A DNA stretch of 64,000 bases, taken from NCBI GenBank assembly GCA_029448655.1, contig JACCLO010000010.1:1984001-2048000 (forward strand). Direction: 5' to 3'. Of the stretch, positions 10,959-23,814 are shown piece after piece. The notes beneath the pieces were generated by a model. It searched no databases, was not told the origin of the DNA, and worked only from the letters and a program-made list of their open reading frames with translations. Made by a program: the position numbers and the translations under genes. Position 1 is the stretch's first letter. Each line of letters opens with the position of its first letter. The DNA comes from Wolfiporia cocos. Taxonomy: Eukaryota > Basidiomycota > Agaricomycetes > Polyporales > Phaeolaceae.

Positions 10959-12307
10959 TGTCACAGACGTACTCGGATGTGGGACCTGCCCATAGGCAGG
11001 GGATAACCCCCAAGGTCTTGCACTACAAGACCCAGATAGCAGCGGTGAACCAGAGGCATACCGACGGATATGACTTAATCATCGACGGATACTTAGTTGA
11101 CATACTGGCTAGCGTCAAGCAGGAGAGGACGCCCCAAGGGCGGAGTCACACAGGGCACGAGTAGGAAAGGGGCCAAGCCCAGTTGACGAGAATCTTGAAG
11201 ATGGGGTATCCACCCACATCTCGACGTATTATATACATGCATGCAGTAACTACCAAGCGCGCCCTAAAGTCATGGCCTGTGCGCATGTAACTAAGGGGTC
11301 ATGTGCTAAGTAACGTGACATGTAAGTAATGTGACCATAATGTGTGTACCTGAGGCGCGCGCTATCCTACAGCGCTAACCTAACGATCAGGTGACCTAAC
11401 AGACTCTGAGACGTACGTGGAGGTGGCTGAGGCATAGAGGAGCGGCTGACACAGATCTACCTGTGGGACTCACCTAGTCGCTATCCTTAGGTATTAGGGC
11501 GACTAGAGGAGGAAGATAGAGCCAGTGCAGCCAGAGCTAGTGGACATAGCAGGGGCGGCGTAGCCGAGAATGCTTGGGACTACTGATGGTAGTCCGCAGG
11601 GAGTACCTATGGTACTCCGCAACATGGGCATTCAGGGTGAAGACGATAGAATAGAACTGAAGTATGGAGCGCTTGGCTCCTACTTAAATACATGTGTGCG
11701 GAGAGGTCATGTGCTACTGTATAGTACTACCTTTCCGGGTTATGCGGCTTTGCCAATGGGCAAAGCTTATCTTATCTACTTGTTTATGATCCTATCTACA
11801 ATGGCCGTGTGGGCCGGTAATGGCCGCACCAATAGTAAGAGAGGAGGTTTATTATTATCTTTGATTAATGCGGGCACAGCCCGGGTATAGGAGGCCGACC
11901 CAATAGAACATTGCTTGGTGGCAATGTTTGGTGTTGTTGACATTATTATGCGAGCGTGCCACGCTCGGCTTATCATTATGATCTAGGATCTTATGACGTG
12001 GCTGGTCTTGCTATGACGGGCGAGACTTATGACGTAGCTGTAACGTTGCTATTGGACGGGAAGGTACCGTAGCATTATGTAAGCTGGTCATGTGGTTGAT
12101 AAGCCCAGTAAAGAGCTTGTCGTATGGCAAATGGGAGTTAACCCGTAGATAACGTGTAGTTGGACGTATAAATCCCGGATAAATTGCTATAATCGTAGAA
12201 AAAATGCTGTAAGCCCCAGATAAATCTGTGACAGCGGCGTACGCCTGGCACCGCCCGTATAACCTATAGCGAGGGTTGTCAATATATCCCCCGGATATTC
12301 TGTGACA
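10959..12307 (-). mobile_element. Solo B-family LTR interrupted by an A LTR
   Basis: It runs from TGTCACAGACGTACTCGG to ATATTCTGTGACA. The TSD gctta is at 10954-10958 and 12308-12312. It is about 557 bp once the nested A LTR (11447-12233) and its TSD are removed. Confidence 0.92.
11447..12233 (-). mobile_element. Solo A-family LTR, short form
   Basis: 787 bp, with TSD gcggc at 11442-11446 and 12234-12238. It carries the double-hairpin insert in R (about 11572-11640) and fewer U3 modules than the 1,096-bp A LTRs. Confidence 0.93.
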
Positions 12308-12373
12308 GCTTATATACATGCAATGTAGGACCCCTGGTACTCTAGGTAGGACTAACGATACAGTAGGGCATAG

Positions 12374-12949
12374 TGTCACAGACGTACTCGGATGTGGGGA
12401 CCTGCCCTAGGCAGGGGTGAACCCCAAGGTCTTGCACCTCAAGAGCCAGCTAGCAGCGGTGTCGCAGAGGCATTCCCTCGGAATGATGGAAGTCGTCGTA
12501 CAGGATACTTACGACGACGTGCTGGCAGAACTCAAGAAGGAGAGGACGCCCTAAGGCGGAGTCGCACACAGAGCAGAGTAGGAAAGGGGCCAAGCCCAGT
12601 TGACGAGAATCTTAGAGATGGGGAATAAGCCCACATCTCGTCGTATCTTATATACATGCGCGAACGGTACGCTAAGTGTCTACCCTTAAGTGCTGGCCTG
12701 TGCACAGCACCGCCCTAACAGCTGAGGTAAGTAAGTACGTAAGCGAGGCATGTGATACATAATGTGACCGTGGCATGAGTACATGAGGCGCGCGCTACCC
12801 TACAGCGCTAACCTAGCAGTCAGGTGACCAACAAGCTAAAGAGACGCACGTAGAGGTGGCTGAGGCATAGAGGAGCGGCGTACGCCTGGCGCCGCCCGTA
12901 TAACCTATAGCGAGGGTTGTTACTATATCCCCCTGGATATTCTGTGACA
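12374..12949 (-). mobile_element. Solo B-family LTR
   Basis: 576 bp, with TSD catag at 12369-12373 and 12950-12954. Confidence 0.93.
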
Positions 12950-13452
12950 CATAGGACACAGGCCGGTAATGGCGGTGTCAATGTAGTGTCCAAAGCTTGT
13001 GATATGGGGATCCTGGGCTGAGTCATAGGCCGATCGGGATATGTCATTGATATGACTAGTGCGTGAGTAAGGTGTCTACGTTAGTAATGTGATGAAGGTC
13101 CGGACTCTGCCCAGAGTCTGGAACGATGATGTCAGTAATGATGTGGCAGCGCTAAGGGTGCTGGAGATAGGTATCATGTGATGAATAGGTAACGTGAGTT
13201 AGAGATAAGATAAGACGTCAGTGTGGGAATGGTCATGTGAGTGATCTATGAGGTTAGTGTTATGCTTTGTTGTGGTTGCTTAGTAGCATATTGGTGGTGT
13301 ACGTAAGTGGTAAGGCTTTGCATAATCGTTAGGTTAGCTTGGCAATTCGGCATGATGAGATAACTCCTAGGTAACTTGTAGTTAGATGTAGTAATTCCGG
13401 ATAAATTGCTATAATTGCACGAAAAACTGCTGTATGTCCCAGATCTGTGACA

Positions 13453-13755
13453 TGACACTAAGCTGGTTTACATCAGTGGTCCAGGCAAAGGCACCTGACC
13501 TGAGGACTAATGTTTGTTGCCACAAAGCACAAACATGGACCTATGGTCTAAAGCACACTTATAATTGGATCACTCATTACCTGGTGCCCAAACAAATGCG
13601 TGCTTGCCATTACTGACTTGTGCACAGACCAACTAGCTGTAGGGCAGACCATTACTGGTTACTGCAGCACATGTATATAAGCTTGACCTCTAAGGCATAG
13701 TTGCCTTAGAACTATTCCCCTCGTTTGTAACCTGCTTAACATCTAAGCTTGTTAC
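13453..13755 (+). mobile_element. J-type LTR fragment
   Basis: This diverged LTR has a GTGCACAGACC box, TATATAAG at about 13674 and a CTAAGGC/GCCTTAG palindrome. It is cut on the right by a B LTR. No 3' part was found. Confidence 0.6.
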
Positions 13756-14216
13756 TGTCACAGAATATCCAGGGGGATATCTGACAACCCTCACTATGTA
13801 TGTATGAGCACCGCTGTACGCGCGCGCACTCCTCTACTGCACTGTTACCTCCTTTATTACCTCTTAGATATTGCATCGGTCACCTGACCAGGTAGATGAG
13901 CGCCCGTTAGGTGGTGCGCGTACCAGGTACTCACATGACAAGGTCACAATTAGTTACATAGTAGCTTAGCATCACGGTCACTCCTAGTTACGGTGCACAG
14001 GCCATCACTTTAGGGTATACCTGCTCCACTCTTCCATATATAAGCTACGCCGGGATGGGGGCTTACTCCCCATCCTTAAGATTTTTGACGTTTGGGCTTT
14101 AGGCCCCTTTCTTACTCGTTCACTGTGTGACTCCGCCCTCTGGGGTGTCCTCTCTGTCTGACGACTTGGTGACTACGTCGGCGTATGCTTCCGTGATGAC
14201 TCCTAGGTGTGTGTCA
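13756..14216 (+). mobile_element. B-family LTR, 3' truncated
   Basis: It starts TGTCACAGAATATCCAGG and has a TATA box and the GGATGGGG/CCCCATCC palindrome. It breaks off at about 14216 against old CpG-poor DNA, with no TSD. Confidence 0.75.
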
Positions 14217-14224
14217 AATGGTCC

Positions 14225-15075
14225 ACTTACCTTGATAAGTTGTGAGAAATGCAACAGCTCCTCTTGGCCCTCTGCCAGTTATCTTGAGGTGTGAACTTCA
14301 AATGACAACTACATATCAAGTACAAGGTAGCTATGTAAGCAGCACAGAAGTAGATACTCAGCAGATCTGGGCCTCATGCTGAGGATTATTATGGGTGGCA
14401 AATATAGCATGCTATATCAAGTAATTAGCAAGTGTTAAATGCTGAGATTAGGGAGTGCACACCTTTAACATATCTTCGAGCTTTCTACCATCTATGAAGT
14501 TGATGCCCATGATATCATCAAAATGGTTAAAGCCTCACCATCATGGGATTTTTGACACCCTAATCACACATGAATAAGGAATAATTGAGACACAACACAC
14601 AGATTTACTGATTGTCAACCATGGATGGTCACCAAATAGCCCTAGATGATATGCATGTAGCCTGTCAAATGACAGAGCTTTGTGTACATCTGTATTGGTG
14701 ATCTTCTAAAATGAATTCTGACCAGGGAATCAGAGTGTTGTTATCTAACAGAAGAGTGGGGTTGTGACCTAAATAGAGGAAAATCCATATTTCTTCAGAA
14801 GTGCCTCTTGCTCAGCCTTGGTTGGTAGTGCCTTAGCAGTTTTTAAAAGCTTTTCAGAGTCAACTGATGTCCTAAGTGGGTGTTCCACACTAACATCAGC
14901 AAGCTGTGAGGAAGGTACTAAACATATTGGATAAGTGCATAGTCCATTTTCTCCACAGATCAGAGCCATAAAGCATCTAGAGTTGAGATGAGTTTCTGGC
15001 AAAGTAGAGTCAATCAAAACCTACTGCTCCTCATAATCCACAGACAGGATCAAAATAAATACCCATTTACACCAC
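14225..15075 (-). pseudogene. Plavaka-type DNA transposase relic
   Basis: On the minus strand this is recognisable as the central part of a Plavaka transposase (a cut-and-paste family of Agaricomycetes). In order: ALICGENGLCTYPICLVP at ~14960-14905; KAEQEALLKKYG near 14800; after a probable short intron, KALSFDRLHAYHLGLFGDHP at ~14665-14605; then LNHFDDIMGINFIDGRKLED at ~14530-14475; and EVHTSR...LAEGQEELLHFSQLIK at ~14305-14235. These segments match the family by recall; no search was run. In-frame stops (for example just before LIDSTLPETH) and frame breaks show it is dead. CpG is almost absent, as expected for long-methylated DNA. The N- and C-terminal parts and terminal repeats are not found. 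Confidence 0.75.
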
Positions 15076-15106
15076 AAAATTTCATTGGCACATTCAACTG
15101 AGCACA

Positions 15107-16345
15107 TTGCAGAAGAGTGACGAGTTGACAGTGGATAACAAAGGAGACAACAACATGGATAGCAGAGTACAGAAATGCACAGGAAACAAAGATGAAAGTG
15201 ATGGAATGGCCTTCATGTTGCCATCATGGTCACCTATCAGGCATCCATCGCCTCCTGAGTCACCATCTGGGTTGCCTTCCATCTGCCATTGCAATGGCAT
15301 GTGCATCACTGAGGCTGTATAAGACTGATAGCCATCACCCCCTTGGTCCAAATCACTCACTCTTACCCCACTCAGCCCCACTGGCCCCTCCCAACCCAGC
15401 TAGCTATCAGCAACTAGTTAAAAATGCCAAATTCATCAACAAGTATCAAGAGTGGCTGTTCAACAAGCAGCCAAGAAACCTGACAGATGTCTGTAAGACA
15501 AATGACAACATGGGGGATGTGAGAGAAATGGGTGAACAACATGTTGAAGGAGTGGGGCCTGAAGGAGACGATCACAACATGGTGATGGTGAACCCAGGGC
15601 TCAAGCCTGAAGATGCTGGTGAATTGGGCAGGCAAGGTAGATGTAAGTGGGTGTTTTGTGGTCTGCATCTGTGAGCACTGACAGTTGAGGACACATCAGA
15701 TTCCATCAATGTTGGAGGTCCCACTCGACAATGTGGAGAAACAGCTCACAAGGCAAGAATAAATGAAGCAGGAGATCTGCATGTTCCTGCATGCAGAGCT
15801 GGCCCTTGTGTGGGATCAATACAAGTATAAAGTGAAGAGTGACTACAAGAACATGCAGGCCATGATTAAGAAATGTAAGGAGGCTCTAGCAAGTGACTTG
15901 TTGCAACATGCACTCAGATTGTGATTCTGACATCAGCTGTGTTTGCTGAGATATTGAGGGACCTAAACATGATGCAGCCCCAAAAACAGCTTACATGGCT
16001 GTTGAAGGCAGTGCACCTGCTGGGGCTGCTGATGTATAAGGAGCCAGGATTGGAGGCGACATGCACGGAGTGGGAGAAGCTGCTGCAGGACATGCTCAGC
16101 AGGTCTGAGCCGGACAGGAGCGGTAAGTGGCATTTGTATTCATCTTCAAGGCAGATGCTGAACGAAGATTGCCCACAGAACTCCCCCAGCAGCTGCACCT
16201 CATGATTGAGCAGCTGTTGGATCAGCAGATGGTGTTCCAAATGGAGGTGGAGCTGAAGGATATTCTTCAGCAGATGCACATGGAGGACAATAATGAGGAG
16301 GTCATGGAGAAGGACTTCAAGGTCCTGCCCATGGTTGACCACTGA
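15107..16345 (+). pseudogene. Unrecognised, possibly multi-exon coding relic
   Basis: Open stretches follow each other on the plus strand: 15107-15322, about 15395-15650, about 15765-15920, 15921-16121 and about 16153-16345. The last two join in frame across a GTAAGT...GGCAG segment of about 31 nt. That gives SEPDRS-DAERRLPTELPQQLHL and a stop after VLPMVDH. The product would be hydrophilic and Glu/Gln-rich at its C-terminus. I recognise no domain. No convincing start is seen. Composition matches the surrounding CpG-poor block, so this is probably an old transposon passenger or a degenerate gene, not an active one. Confidence 0.35.
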
Positions 16346-17150
16346 AAATCCGGGGCAGAGGAGTACGGGACAATGAGCCTCAAGGATGTGAAGGGAGCAG
16401 CCAGCCAGGCTTTCAGAGGGGCCATTCCCCTGTTTCAATGGAAGAAGGACCTGAATGGGCGCAGTTATGGATGGCAGAGGGCCTGAAAGGTGCTGAAGGC
16501 ATAGACAGCACTGCCACTGAACCCATGGTGGTTGTACTCACCACCAGCAATGTGAGTCAAGCTGTGTTCTGTTCTGTTTGAGGTCATGCTGAAGCCACAG
16601 ATCTTTAATGTGTAGAACAATGTACCGGCTGTCGATCAAAGCGATCAAGTGCAACACTGTGCCCAACACCATCTACAGGCAGACAATTGGTGTGCAAGGC
16701 AGACTTCATCATCAGGATGACAGTGACACTGTTGCTGTCCTTGCCAATGGGCATTGTTGTGAACTGTTGCTCAGTTGGCTAATTGAAGATGCTAACATCT
16801 TTCCCCCCTCAGGACATCTGGTCACTAGGGTACATTGTTAGAATACCTGAGTGCAGCCCTGACAACATTGACCAGTGGCACAGGGTAATATGCAAGCTTG
16901 AGTTCCACCTGTCGGGGGAGTCCAGAAAGACAAGAGGAGGTGCTCACATGGATCACCCCTGGCCAAAGCCTCTTGGTCATTGGAATATCTATCTAATGGT
17001 GGTAGGTGAATTCATGGAGGAGATGTAGGTCACATTCTGTGGGCACATCATCCGGCACTCTCTCAAGTTCAAAGACTGACAGGGCAACCCCATCCGTGGG
17101 TTGGAGCCCTACAAAGAGCACCTGATCATCCAAATTATCTTCTTGTTCCT
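16346..17150 (+). other. CpG-poor, coding-like scraps, unassigned
   Basis: Short open stretches (16608-16841, 16783-17028) overlap in different frames, as if one frame had shifted. One part contains IPECSPDNIDQWHRVICKLE. I know no family for it. No TIR, LTR or poly-A tract is visible. Confidence 0.3.
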
Positions 17151-18900
17151 GTAGTTGCTCTTATTGTTGCTCTTGTTGCTCTACTGTGATTTTGAAGGTA
17201 TTTCTGCGTCAAGAACTTGGGATAGTTATCATCCACAAAATGTGTAAAGAACAATGATGAATTCATGACATGCTATCCTATGGAAAGATGACAGCAGGAC
17301 TAGAATGTTGCATGCCAATTAGCCCTAAGCGCCTCAGTGAATGCAGCCATGTTTTCAGCTAAAGTGAACATTTGTTAATGAATATAAGTTCATTAAGGAG
17401 ATAGGGCTTACCTTGAAGGATTGCAGAAGGAGACCATTAGAGAACGAAATAGGAGCATGGTTGTTAGGCATATTTGCTTTTGTCTGACTGATTCTGTTCT
17501 TTGGCATATATACTGCTTGAGCATATGCACATTAAGTAAGATCAAAGACTTGGGAGCACTAGCCCCCTTCGTCAAGATTATTGGTTCTGGAGGTCTCTGT
17601 GCCGTTCACAGTGTGCAAGCCGCTGAGACTGCGCAATCTGGCCTCCATGTCGAGTGCCCATTGAGCATTGAATAGAATGATGCCATAACAGTAGACATTG
17701 GATTAGAGTCCAGGGAGGGTGTTGAATCAGAGGGAGCAGGAAGACGAGTTTGAGAAGCAAGCAGAGCAGAAAAGTGAACTAGGCAAGCATTGGAAGGTAG
17801 AGAGGGGCATAGAAAGGCCTTCAAACGAGGATTGGGGGAGTAGAGAGCGCAGAAACGAGATAGATTGATTGCAGACCTGGATGATGCTATGATGTGGCAG
17901 AGATAGCAGACTTGTCAGGCTCCGAGTAGCTGGAACGCATTAAAGCTCTGTGTTGAGCTTAATCAAGTGGTACATTGCGTGGGGAACTACAGAACGTACA
18001 TGCGTTCAGTTTGGTCAAGTGGTAAGTCGACACTGACGGCACACTCCCCACAAGGCTGGAGAGATTTGAGATACATTGAGTGCGGTGGCACAGTAGGATG
18101 TGCAAAGTGTTCGGTGTGTGGGTGAAGCTGGAGTCAGTGCACATGCAGAAGCGTCCTGATACGAACTCAGAATGCATATGTACGGGGGCACACAGGGTGT
18201 CTATCGTGAAATATGAGAGTAAATGCATGAAATTATGTAGGTTGCTAGCTACACGCGACTAGGGGGCAGCACTAACTGCTCGTATCTAATCTACTAAGGT
18301 GCTTGGACTATCTGTAGATGCTGGATGCAAGCAGTAATCTGGATGCTGCAGGACCTGGTTATAGATGTGGGTAGAGGTATGTCATGGCCCAGAGGCTGTT
18401 ATAGATTCTGTGAAGATCTGGAAAGTATAGAGTATAATGCCACAGTATGAAACTGTAACACACCCAAAAGGACAATATTTGTGTGGTTGACTCCCTGGGG
18501 AATAACAAGGCCAAGTATTTGATTGGATGTGGAATTCTGCACGGTGGATTATGAGGATTTAAGGCCAAATAGTGCTCAGGAATAGGTAATAGAACACAGC
18601 AGACCTAGCAAGTTTTTTTTTCTTCATATGAAGTCAATATTCTGTTCAGGGAGTGTGTTCAAGTCACTGAGAGTGTGATGACAGCCACAGGTTGGCTGAC
18701 TTTATTTGACAACGTTTTACACCAGCTCACTTTCTGCTCCGTGTCAAAGTTTCTGGTCCTTACCACTTTGACCAGACTCAAGACAGGTATGTTCTGTACT
18801 CAACATGGATCTTGGGCACTGTTCTGAAGTGTTCTAGCCGCTTGGAAACCAACATATTCAGACCTTTGAAGAGAATGGTTCTAGTTGCCAGAAGGATTAG
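17151..18900. other. No gene or repeat recognised
   Basis: The base composition is mixed, with a slightly CpG-richer part at about 17570-18270. There is a T-run at ~18613. Frames are short and discordant on both strands. Confidence 0.4.
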
Positions 18901-19363
18901 ACTGTGAGAATACCCCATGGACTTATTGATTAAGCTCCCAAGCTCGACCTATTGCGATAATAGCTGTCATACATCTTGCCCCCAAAGTTGGGAAATGAGC
19001 TCACATTCGCTACTTGATCTTAGCACAGATGCTTAAAGCTCTTCCCAATAGCAGTGAAACAAATGCCAGCAACCTCCTCCTCCTTCTCCAGGACCTCTTT
19101 CAATATCCTCAGACATTTGATTGTTGCAAGTTTGGCATAGGTTCTTTTTGAGCAATTGCCTTGACCCACTTCTTCATAGAAAGCATCAATGCATAGCTCC
19201 TTTGACCTCTGTCTTGTTTGCTGTCTCCACTGTAAATGAGTATATCATCTGTGGAATTATATATATTGGAACAAACATGTTTACTCCTTTGCTCACACTG
19301 CAGCTTGCCTTGATCAGTGGAAGTCTTTGCAAATCTGAGCTGATGGGTGTAGCAACCCTTCAT
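18900..19363 (-). pseudogene. Unrecognised minus-strand coding relic
   Basis: An 84-codon frame (19363 down to 19109) joins, after a one-base shift, a stretch reading LRILKEVLEKEEEVAGICF and then VANVSSFPNFGGKMYDSYY, down to about 18940. Several stops interrupt it. The helical acidic segment looks like real protein, but I cannot name the family. Confidence 0.35.
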
Positions 19364-19899
19364 GCATTGATCTTACAGAGGCCTCAACAACTTGATGGGC
19401 AAGGCAGAATGTTGTAAGCCTGCACCAATGCCACCATCTGCATGCAAAGCAAATGCGCAATCTACACAAGTGAGATGGAGTGAGATTTTTGAAACATTCA
19501 TGAAGTAATCACAAGAGGGTAGGGCCAAGTGAGGCTACAGCTGATGGACACTTTCAAAGTGTGTCTGTCATTTCTTCCTGAGACCGAACATGCATACTGA
19601 TGTAGTTATGGTTATCCTACAGGCTCTGTGTACCTGAAACACTGAGTGGGCCAAGGAGAGTTGTAGTGCACATGTTGCTGCAGGTCCTGATTGGTTAACT
19701 AGCAAGAGTTTCACCTACCTGAAAAATGGTATAGGGGATTGCACTATCTAATATACCATCCCTCCTCAACCAATAGTGCCAAGCCTGTCCTGATGTTCTG
19801 CCCTTAGAAAGCACTGCCACAGATTGACATAAAGGCATTTATTTAGTTAAGATCCTCATCCTTGCACTACAATCAGGGGCCCATTATCAGGCCCAATAC
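19364..19899. other. No feature recognised
   Basis: CpG-poor sequence without long frames or recognisable repeats. Confidence 0.4.
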
Positions 19900-20300
19900 T
19901 TATGATATGGTATGTGGCCCTTACAGATCATGTGACCTATGAGCTCGGCAGGTGCCATTATTGGTGCCTGCTACCTCTATATATACACTAGTGTACCATA
20001 CGTTAGTTATGGCTGGTACTGTAGCAACGGCCTTACAGCCTGTGCACAGACCTGTGCAGACCAAGTACATTAGGGTAGGGTATCTAGCAGTAGTACCATC
20101 CGTGTACTTAACGACTCAGGTCTTGAGGCTTACACCTCAGACCTAATAATCTCATCGTTAGGTATAGGGCCTATGAGCTAGCTCCGTCCGTGCATCCCTT
20201 GCCCTGTCTCCTCATCTAATGACTACCTAGACTGTGGCCTGAGATCCACCCCTATGTCAACAACTCTCACAGGTACCCTTGACAATGGCAACTACCTTTG
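19900..20300 (+). mobile_element. Decayed C/H-type LTR
   Basis: This keeps the GTGCACAGACC...TTAGGGTAG box and TATATATA. It also keeps the GAGGCTTACACCTC palindrome followed by AGACCTAATAATCTC, close to the H LTR at about 10214. The ends are not definable. It shows that LTR invasion began while this block was still accumulating C-to-T decay. Confidence 0.6.
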
Positions 20301-21569
20301 AACTCACCACACCTATGGCAGTAAGCCGGTTTGTGATAGATCGACAATATGTTCACCACATCCGCTACCTACCAATTACCAGACCAGTGCAGCGGTATCA
20401 ATATAAGGGGTTCTAAATCGAATATTGCCTGTGCTGCAAATACAAAGCAACAATCAATCACAAGTGGATAGCCACCAACAACAGATGCTGAAGCAGACAT
20501 GCATCACACTAACACCACCATCACAGATCCAGGGCAAAAAGGAATAACTCTCAAAAGTCAAAGGCAAGATGACGGTTAATCACCTGCCAGGATAATTAAA
20601 GAGTGGCAAGTGCATTCGTTACAGTGACATACAAACCCCCATGAGGAAACTGAACAATCCGACTGCATGGGGGTACTCTTAGGGAGGCTGTATGCGGATA
20701 CCTAGGCAGGTTTGCATCCCATCCTGAAGAGGAACATCGTGAAAACCATGTGTCAAAAGAGTGCTATCAAGAGGTGTGAGAGTGACTTCAACAATGGATC
20801 CTCTGCGACAACTCACCAACACCTTAATGACATCAACCTCAATCAAGAATATGAAACAGCACACGACCACATCAGCAGCAGAGCCAGCAGCACCAGCAGC
20901 ACCATACAACCTCCACCACCAGCACATGAGAATCATCAAGTTCAAAGGCATGGAGCTGGCAGAGAAATCTGACCAGTGACCTCAACACAATCAGAAGGGG
21001 ATCCGAATGCCTCACAACGACCCCCTGCTCTCAATTTGTTTAGCAGATCACATGCTCCTCCATTAAATATAGGAGAGGAACCAGAATGGTGGTGGGAGTG
21101 GACAGTAACGGTTTGGTACACCAATATATAAACTTCCAAAATGCATCACCACCGGTAAACACACCCAGACCATTTCCCACACCACCACAACAAATCCCAC
21201 AGTTTGGTGGAATCTCACCATGTGTGTACACTCCACTCGCATTTCAACATGATATACCTCCACACCCTGAACAAGAAGATTACATGTAGAGTGCATGAAT
21301 GGTCGGAAGCATACAGAATAATCCTAGGACGGATGCATGCAGACAGTATACAACAAGGAGACACATCTCCACCTGAGGCATGAGATATGGAGGAGTTACA
21401 CCAATTGCCACTCAAACAACCCATGAATCATATGAACATGCCTCCTTCCACACATCCTCTTGGGCAATCCTGACACAATCAACATTACCTCATCAGCTTT
21501 TCAACAAGACCTTTCAGCTGAGTTTACTCAGATGTTCCTTTCCATAAGGAATGGTATAAAACTGCCTGC
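20301..21569. other. CpG-poor block, no gene recognised
   Basis: It has several overlapping short frames rich in His, Pro and Gln (about 20710-20980, 21086-21290) but no recognisable domain, and a TATAAGGGG-like site at ~20403. It is joined at ~21570 to a truncated A LTR. Confidence 0.4.
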
Positions 21570-22338
21570 CTAAGACAAAAGCAACGTCATAGCTACGTCA
21601 CCGGTCCAGCCATACAACCACACATCATAAGGTCCTAGACCACAATCACATCACAAGCACGCCATTCTGGCATAACCATGGCATCATAGCACAATAATAG
21701 CCGGACGGCTATATTGCTATTGGTCCAGCACACGTGGACCGCTCTGGGCTTCGGCACTTCCAAAGCCCCGGTCTTCTGCCATCACGGCGAATACCAAACC
21801 CCGGCCCTAGGCCAACGCGTTGTCACCGGTAACCATTCGGTCCGGTGCATAACACATCCCAACGACGACACACCTTAGTCATCTTACAGGTTCGTCCAAC
21901 GGCATCTCGCCTTGGTCAGCACACAAGGCCCGCCAATAGCCATAGTACCTCACGGTCTTGGCATTCAGCCTTTCCATATACCCGGGCTGTGCCCGCGTTC
22001 TAACAATAACACTAACAAATCCCTCTCCTACTATTGGTGCCGCCATTACCGGCCCACACGGCCATTGTAGATAGAGTCCATAAACAGTAGATAAGATAGC
22101 GCTTCGCCCGTTAGCAAAGCCACATAACCCGAAATGGTATGTACTAGCTAGTAGCACATGACCATCTCACACACATGTATATAAGTAGGGGCTAGACGCT
22201 CTTTAACTTTAGTTCTATTCTTCTCGGCGTCCGCTGTAGAAGCACCTTCCACCACTTCTGCTGCTTGATACCTCCTCACTAAGTTGCCTTAGTACTTCAA
22301 CAACTAGGCTTGGTGAGTCCCACAGGCTATCTGTGTCA
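21570..22338 (+). mobile_element. A-family LTR, 5' truncated
   Basis: U3 modules are followed by a TATA box at ~22181, AGTTCTATTCTT, GGTGAGTCCCACAG and the TCTGTGTCA end. The first ~300 bp are missing. It is inserted in an F LTR at gatga (22339). Confidence 0.85.
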
Positions 22339-22855
22339 GATGACTCAGGCCGAGAAGGCCGAGTGTGGTGTCATAAGTCGGTAATATGATCGGACCGATG
22401 GTGGTGTGGGAGCGAGGCCTCACGGCTAGCTCAGAGATGTGGCAACGCTGGCACTAGAAGCACGGAGGTTGCATAGAGCCAGGACTACAAGCCCAGTGGT
22501 AGGACTATGCCAGTGACGGGAAGTCCGGTGTTGCATAGGACCGGTGATAGAAGCACGGAGCTTCGGAAGTGGTGGTGATGTGTGATGGTCGTTAGGCTTC
22601 TCAGCTTTGATGGACCAATGAGGCACGGAGCTTAGTTAGCTGTTGTGCCATGTTGCCATTATTATGCAAGTGGCGCTCACTGACGTAGAGAGCCTGGTCA
22701 ACATGTGGACTCTAGACTCTGTGAGATATGGTGACGTAGCATAGCTGGGCCTTGTGGCTAGGCTGAAGCTATGGGTCACGTGAGAGATAAGGCCTATTTG
22801 GCCGTAAGGTTCCGTTGTATAACCTTGGCAGGTGTGGCATGGTGGGATAAGTCCC
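22339..22855 (-). mobile_element. F-family LTR fragment
   Basis: The middle part of an F LTR (F is an A-like family), continuing to GGTGGGATAAGTCCC, where a second F LTR starts. Both ends are missing. Confidence 0.78.
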
Positions 22856-23814
22856 TGACACAGTCTATCTGTGGGACTCACCACCTTATGGGTCTTGACC
22901 AGACAAGGGGGCGAGGGGTAGGTAGACAAGCGCAGCAGAGGTGAGAGGTGCTTCTACGGCGGACACCGAGAAGAATAGAACTAAGATATCAGAGCGTCTA
23001 GCTCTGGTCTTAAATATGTACAGGGTGAGGTGTCTAACTATTTAGCCTGCCCTAAAGGAGTGTATGTGCGCCCTAACAGCATATACAGCTAAGTTACTAC
23101 TCTATAATGACCGTGGTCTGCCGGTAATGGCCGGACCAATAGGGATAATGAGAGTGGTGGAGTCACCTTTCGGTGGAACATGTGAATACAGGCACAGCCC
23201 GGGTATATGGAAGGCTGGAGGTCCGGTACCTTGAGGGACTATGGCTATTCACCAGGCCCTTGATGACTCAGGCCGAGAAGGCGGAGTGTGGCATCCTAAA
23301 CCGGTGATATGAGTGAACCGATGGTGACGTGGGAGCGAGGCCTTGCGGCTAGCTCGGAGATTGGGCAATGCCGGCAATAGGAGCATGGAGGTTGCATAGG
23401 GCTGGGACTAGAAGCCCGGAGGTTGCATGGGACCGGTGATGGTAGCACGGAGCTTCGGAAGTGCCGGTGATGCGTGATGGTCACTAGGCTTCTCAGCTTT
23501 GATGGACCAATGAGGCACGGAGCTTAGTCAGCTGTTGTGCCATGTTGCCATTATTATGCAGGTGGTGCTCGCTGACGTAGAGAGCCTGGTTGACTTGTGG
23601 ACTCTAGACTCTAGGACGTATGGTTGCTTGTAGGTGTGAGCCAAGGGTTAGCCTAGCGTGAGATAATGTCTATTCGGCGAAGGGTTTCCGTCGTTTAACC
23701 TCGGCAGGTGCGGCATGGTGGGATAAGTCCCAAATAACTTTGTAGAGGCTGTAGAAAGGCCAGATAAAGTGCTATAAATGCGCAAAAATATGCTATATGT
23801 CACAGATCTGTGAC
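22856..23814 (-). mobile_element. F-family LTR with mismatched flanks
   Basis: It runs from TGACACAGTCTATCTGTGGG to CACAGATCTGTGACA. The left flank is gtccc and the right flank is ttgga. The remainder of the host F is not found on the right, which suggests recombination between F copies. Confidence 0.82.

Larger units (their letters stand above)
10848..13452 (-). mobile_element. I-family (A-like) LTR with two nested B LTRs
   Basis: The host pieces are 10848-10958, 12308-12373 and 12950-13452. It ends CCCAGATCTGTGACA. Its promoter TATA lies across the insertion at ~12311. It is more diverged and less CpG-rich than its guests, so older. The U5 end is not visible. Confidence 0.72.
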
